DNA of 6,031 bases. It comes from Actinomycetota bacterium (GTDB taxonomy: Bacteria; Actinomycetota; Actinomycetes; Propionibacteriales; Propionibacteriaceae). Location: assembly GCA_016213595.1 (NCBI GenBank), contig JACRAA010000101.1:1-6031 (forward strand), in the 5' to 3' direction. The number at the start of each line of letters is the position of its first letter. The stretch's first letter is position 1. Both the position numbers and the translations under genes were made by a program. The notes under the pieces are model-generated. The model was not told the DNA's origin. It did not search any database and saw nothing but the letters and a program-made list of their open reading frames with translations. Shown piece after piece: positions 4,339 to 6,031 of the stretch.

Positions 4339-6031
4339 ATGCCCATGCTGATGCCCCCCAAGGCGCCCCCCGTCGCACCCGCCCTCTTGGAGTCGCCCAG
4401 CCCAGCCGTACGGCTGCGGCTGATCCGCGGAGTGGCCGGCGGCGCCGCCGCGGCAGCAGTGGTCCTCGCCCTGCGTCTGAGCGGCGTGCTCGTCGGCCCG
4501 ATCGCCCTGATGGCAGCCGTAGCCCTCGCCCTTCTGGTCCCCGTGGGTCGGACCCTCAGTCAACGGGCACTGCTGGTCGGCTCCGCGGTCCTGGGCTGGC
4601 TGGTGGTCACGTTCTGGTTGCCGCTGCCGGTCGGCGGGGTCGGCCGGGCAACGACGCTCATGGCGCTGACAGCCGCCGGCCTGGTGGGGTGGTCGATGGC
4701 AGGACCCCACCCCAGAACCAGACTTCGGACGCTTCTGCCACAGGTGACCGTGGGTGACGGGGTGGCCGCCGCCACGACGGGCGTGGCCGCCGCCGTGCTC
4801 GCTCCCTGGCTGAGGATCATCGACCCCGCCGGCGCGCTCGCCCTGCTGCTGCCCGGCTGGGACAACTCGGTCCACTTCGACATGGTGGAGATGATCCGGC
4901 GGTTCGGCCTGACGGTGGACGGGATCGGTGCAGCCCCTGGCGGTGAGACCTGGTCCGGCGCCAACTACAACCAGTCGTTCCATGCCGTCGCCGCAGCCAC
5001 GATGGAGCTCCTCGGCCCAGTCCGACCGGCAGCGGGTACAGAGCTGGTGACAATGGTGCAGGCGACCGGCTGGCTGGAAGTGCTCGTCATCGGGCTCCTG
5101 GCCGCAGGCATCGTCAGCCTGCCGGCAATGGCCCGTAGGCCAGGGGTGGCCGTCGTGGCTGTCGCCGTCGTCACCGCGGCGTTCCTGCTCGGCCCTGGTG
5201 CGATGGCAATGCCTGCCGGGTTCCCCAACTTCTTCTTCGCGTGCGCGCTGGCCGGCTGTGTCCCGCTCGTCGTCATGACAGCCGACAGGATCACCACTCC
5301 CGTCATGCTCGCCCTGGGAGGACTTCTGGTCGGGGTGGCGAACAGCTGGATCCTCCTGGTGGTCCTGGCGCTGCCGGCCGCCGTCGCGGTGGTCCTGCCG
5401 TTGCGGCGCGACCGCTGGCCGGCCACCCGCCTCGGCTGGACGTCGGTCGTGGCAATCACGCTCCTGACCGCGTTCGGCGGGCTGCATGCGCTGCTGGTCA
5501 CGTCGAGCCTCGACGCCGGCGCGATCCTGACGACGGTCGGCGGGCTCCCCACACCCAACCGGGGCACGATGGCCGCGACCATAGGCGCCGGTGTGGGCCT
5601 CTCCGTCCTCGCCCTGACCCGCCGTCCCGGTAGAGGCGCGGCCACCAGCGCGGCCGTGTTCATCGGCCTGGCCGGCGGCGCAGCGCTGGCAGTCCTCCAG
5701 ATCACCAGGGCGAAGACCCTGTCGTACTACTTCTGGAAGTACGCCATCGGAGTCGAGCTCATCACGACCGTTCTCGCCGTCGTTGCGATCTCGGCGCTGC
5801 TCGACACCGGCCCGGTCACCAGCGCCGCCGCACCGACCCTCACGCAGCCCCGACGACGTCGGCTGGTCGCACGGCTCATAGAAGGAGCCGGCATCACGGT
5901 CCTTGCCGCAGCAGCGATGCAGCTCTACGGATTCACAGGAGTGATCGCCGGACCCCTGCTGGTGGCGCCCACCGCGGACGGCATGGTGCAGCGTCAGGCC
6001 GCCTCCGTGAGAGCACACACCCCGTCAGTGC
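4339..6031 (+). CDS. large polytopic membrane protein, GT-C-like (cut by the right edge)
   Basis: The frame is open from ATG 4339 to the window end: 564 codons plus one base, no stop. A cytoplasmic head (residues 1-30) is followed by roughly 13 hydrophobic segments, about 31-47, 50-70, 77-97, 103-120, 139-156, 244-262, 269-287, 295-314, 318-350, 366-388, 410-426, 435-453, 468-488 and 515-541. The largest loop (157-240), likely extracytoplasmic, begins WDNSVHFDMVEMIRRFG (174-190) and contains NYNQSFH. SYYFWKYAIG occurs at 462-471. An acidic/His first loop and a late YYxxK motif are reminiscent of actinobacterial GT-C glycosyltransferases that use polyprenyl-phosphate sugars for envelope polymers, but I cannot name a family. 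A transporter or flippase-like protein is an alternative. It starts 54 bp after the tRNA with a GGAGGG site; no separate promoter was identified, so read-through from the tRNA promoter is possible. Confidence 0.8.
   Translation, partial: MPMLMPPKAPPVAPALLESPSPAVRLRLIRGVAGGAAAAAVVLALRLSGVLVGPIALMAAVALALLVPVGRTLSQRALLVGSAVLGWLVVTFWLPLPVGGVGRATTLMALTAAGLVGWSMAGPHPRTRLRTLLPQVTVGDGVAAATTGVAAAVLAPWLRIIDPAGALALLLPGWDNSVHFDMVEMIRRFGLTVDGIGAAPGGETWSGANYNQSFHAVAAATMELLGPVRPAAGTELVTMVQATGWLEVLVIGLLAAGIVSLPAMARRPGVAVVAVAVVTAAFLLGPGAMAMPAGFPNFFFACALAGCVPLVVMTADRITTPVMLALGGLLVGVANSWILLVVLALPAAVAVVLPLRRDRWPATRLGWTSVVAITLLTAFGGLHALLVTSSLDAGAILTTVGGLPTPNRGTMAATIGAGVGLSVLALTRRPGRGAATSAAVFIGLAGGAALAVLQITRAKTLSYYFWKYAIGVELITTVLAVVAISALLDTGPVTSAAAPTLTQPRRRRLVARLIEGAGITVLAAAAMQLYGFTGVIAGPLLVAPTADGMVQRQAASVRAHTPSV

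Noticed and set aside
4965..5705. Minus-strand frame of 246 codons
   Set aside because: Ala/Thr/Arg-rich low-complexity translation in another frame of the same membrane gene.
4291..6018. Long minus-strand frame of 575 codons
   Set aside because: Gly/His/Gln/Arg-rich with no domain or hydrophobic pattern; it is a GC-driven shadow of the plus-strand polytopic membrane gene, which has a strong ribosome site and a coherent membrane pattern.
1..6031. CRISPR array, toxin-antitoxin, retron or defence island
   Set aside because: No spaced direct repeats, nuclease, reverse transcriptase or toxin-like gene was found; the genes are housekeeping or envelope-related.

Overview
The window is GC-rich chromosomal DNA from an actinobacterium. 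This rests on the high third-position GC, GTG starts, a DUF3263 gene (a family known essentially only from Actinobacteria), TAGnnT-type -10 boxes, and tRNA-Thr without an encoded CCA. The look is of Propionibacteriales/Nocardioidaceae or a relative, but genus is inference. No phage, IS element, CRISPR or plasmid signature was seen. All gene-free gaps are shorter than 300 bases.

Layout from left to right: (1) the 5' end of purC on the minus strand, running off the left edge. (2) Divergent from it, and separated by only 22 bp, a Nudix-like/winged-helix (NrtR-type) regulator whose Nudix catalytic acids are replaced. Both genes appear leaderless, with overlapping face-to-face -10 boxes. (3) Convergent to the regulator, a minus-strand gene for an N-terminally membrane-anchored, Pro/Thr/Ala-rich extracytoplasmic protein with an Asn-Ala repeat tail. 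(4) A 168-bp divergent spacer with several short inverted repeats. (5) A small plus-strand protein with a zinc-peptidase HExxH motif, whose 3' end overlaps by 11 bp (6) a minus-strand DUF3263 protein. (7) A 149-bp divergent spacer with a 22-bp near-palindrome and a -10 box. (8) manA, mannose-6-phosphate isomerase. (9) tRNA-Thr(UGU) with its own -10 box and a possible hairpin terminator. (10) A large polytopic membrane protein, open to the right edge, that resembles GT-C-type cell-envelope glycosyltransferases.

There is no single multi-gene operon; most genes are monocistronic and alternate in strand. Two links are suggestive. The Nudix-like regulator and purC share a promoter region, which makes the regulator a candidate controller of purine synthesis. 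manA (feeding GDP-mannose), the secreted low-complexity protein and the polytopic membrane protein all point toward cell-envelope functions, but their adjacency alone does not prove a pathway. The most interesting items are the purC/NrtR-like shared promoter and the palindrome in front of the DUF3263 gene. No clearly new multi-gene system is visible.
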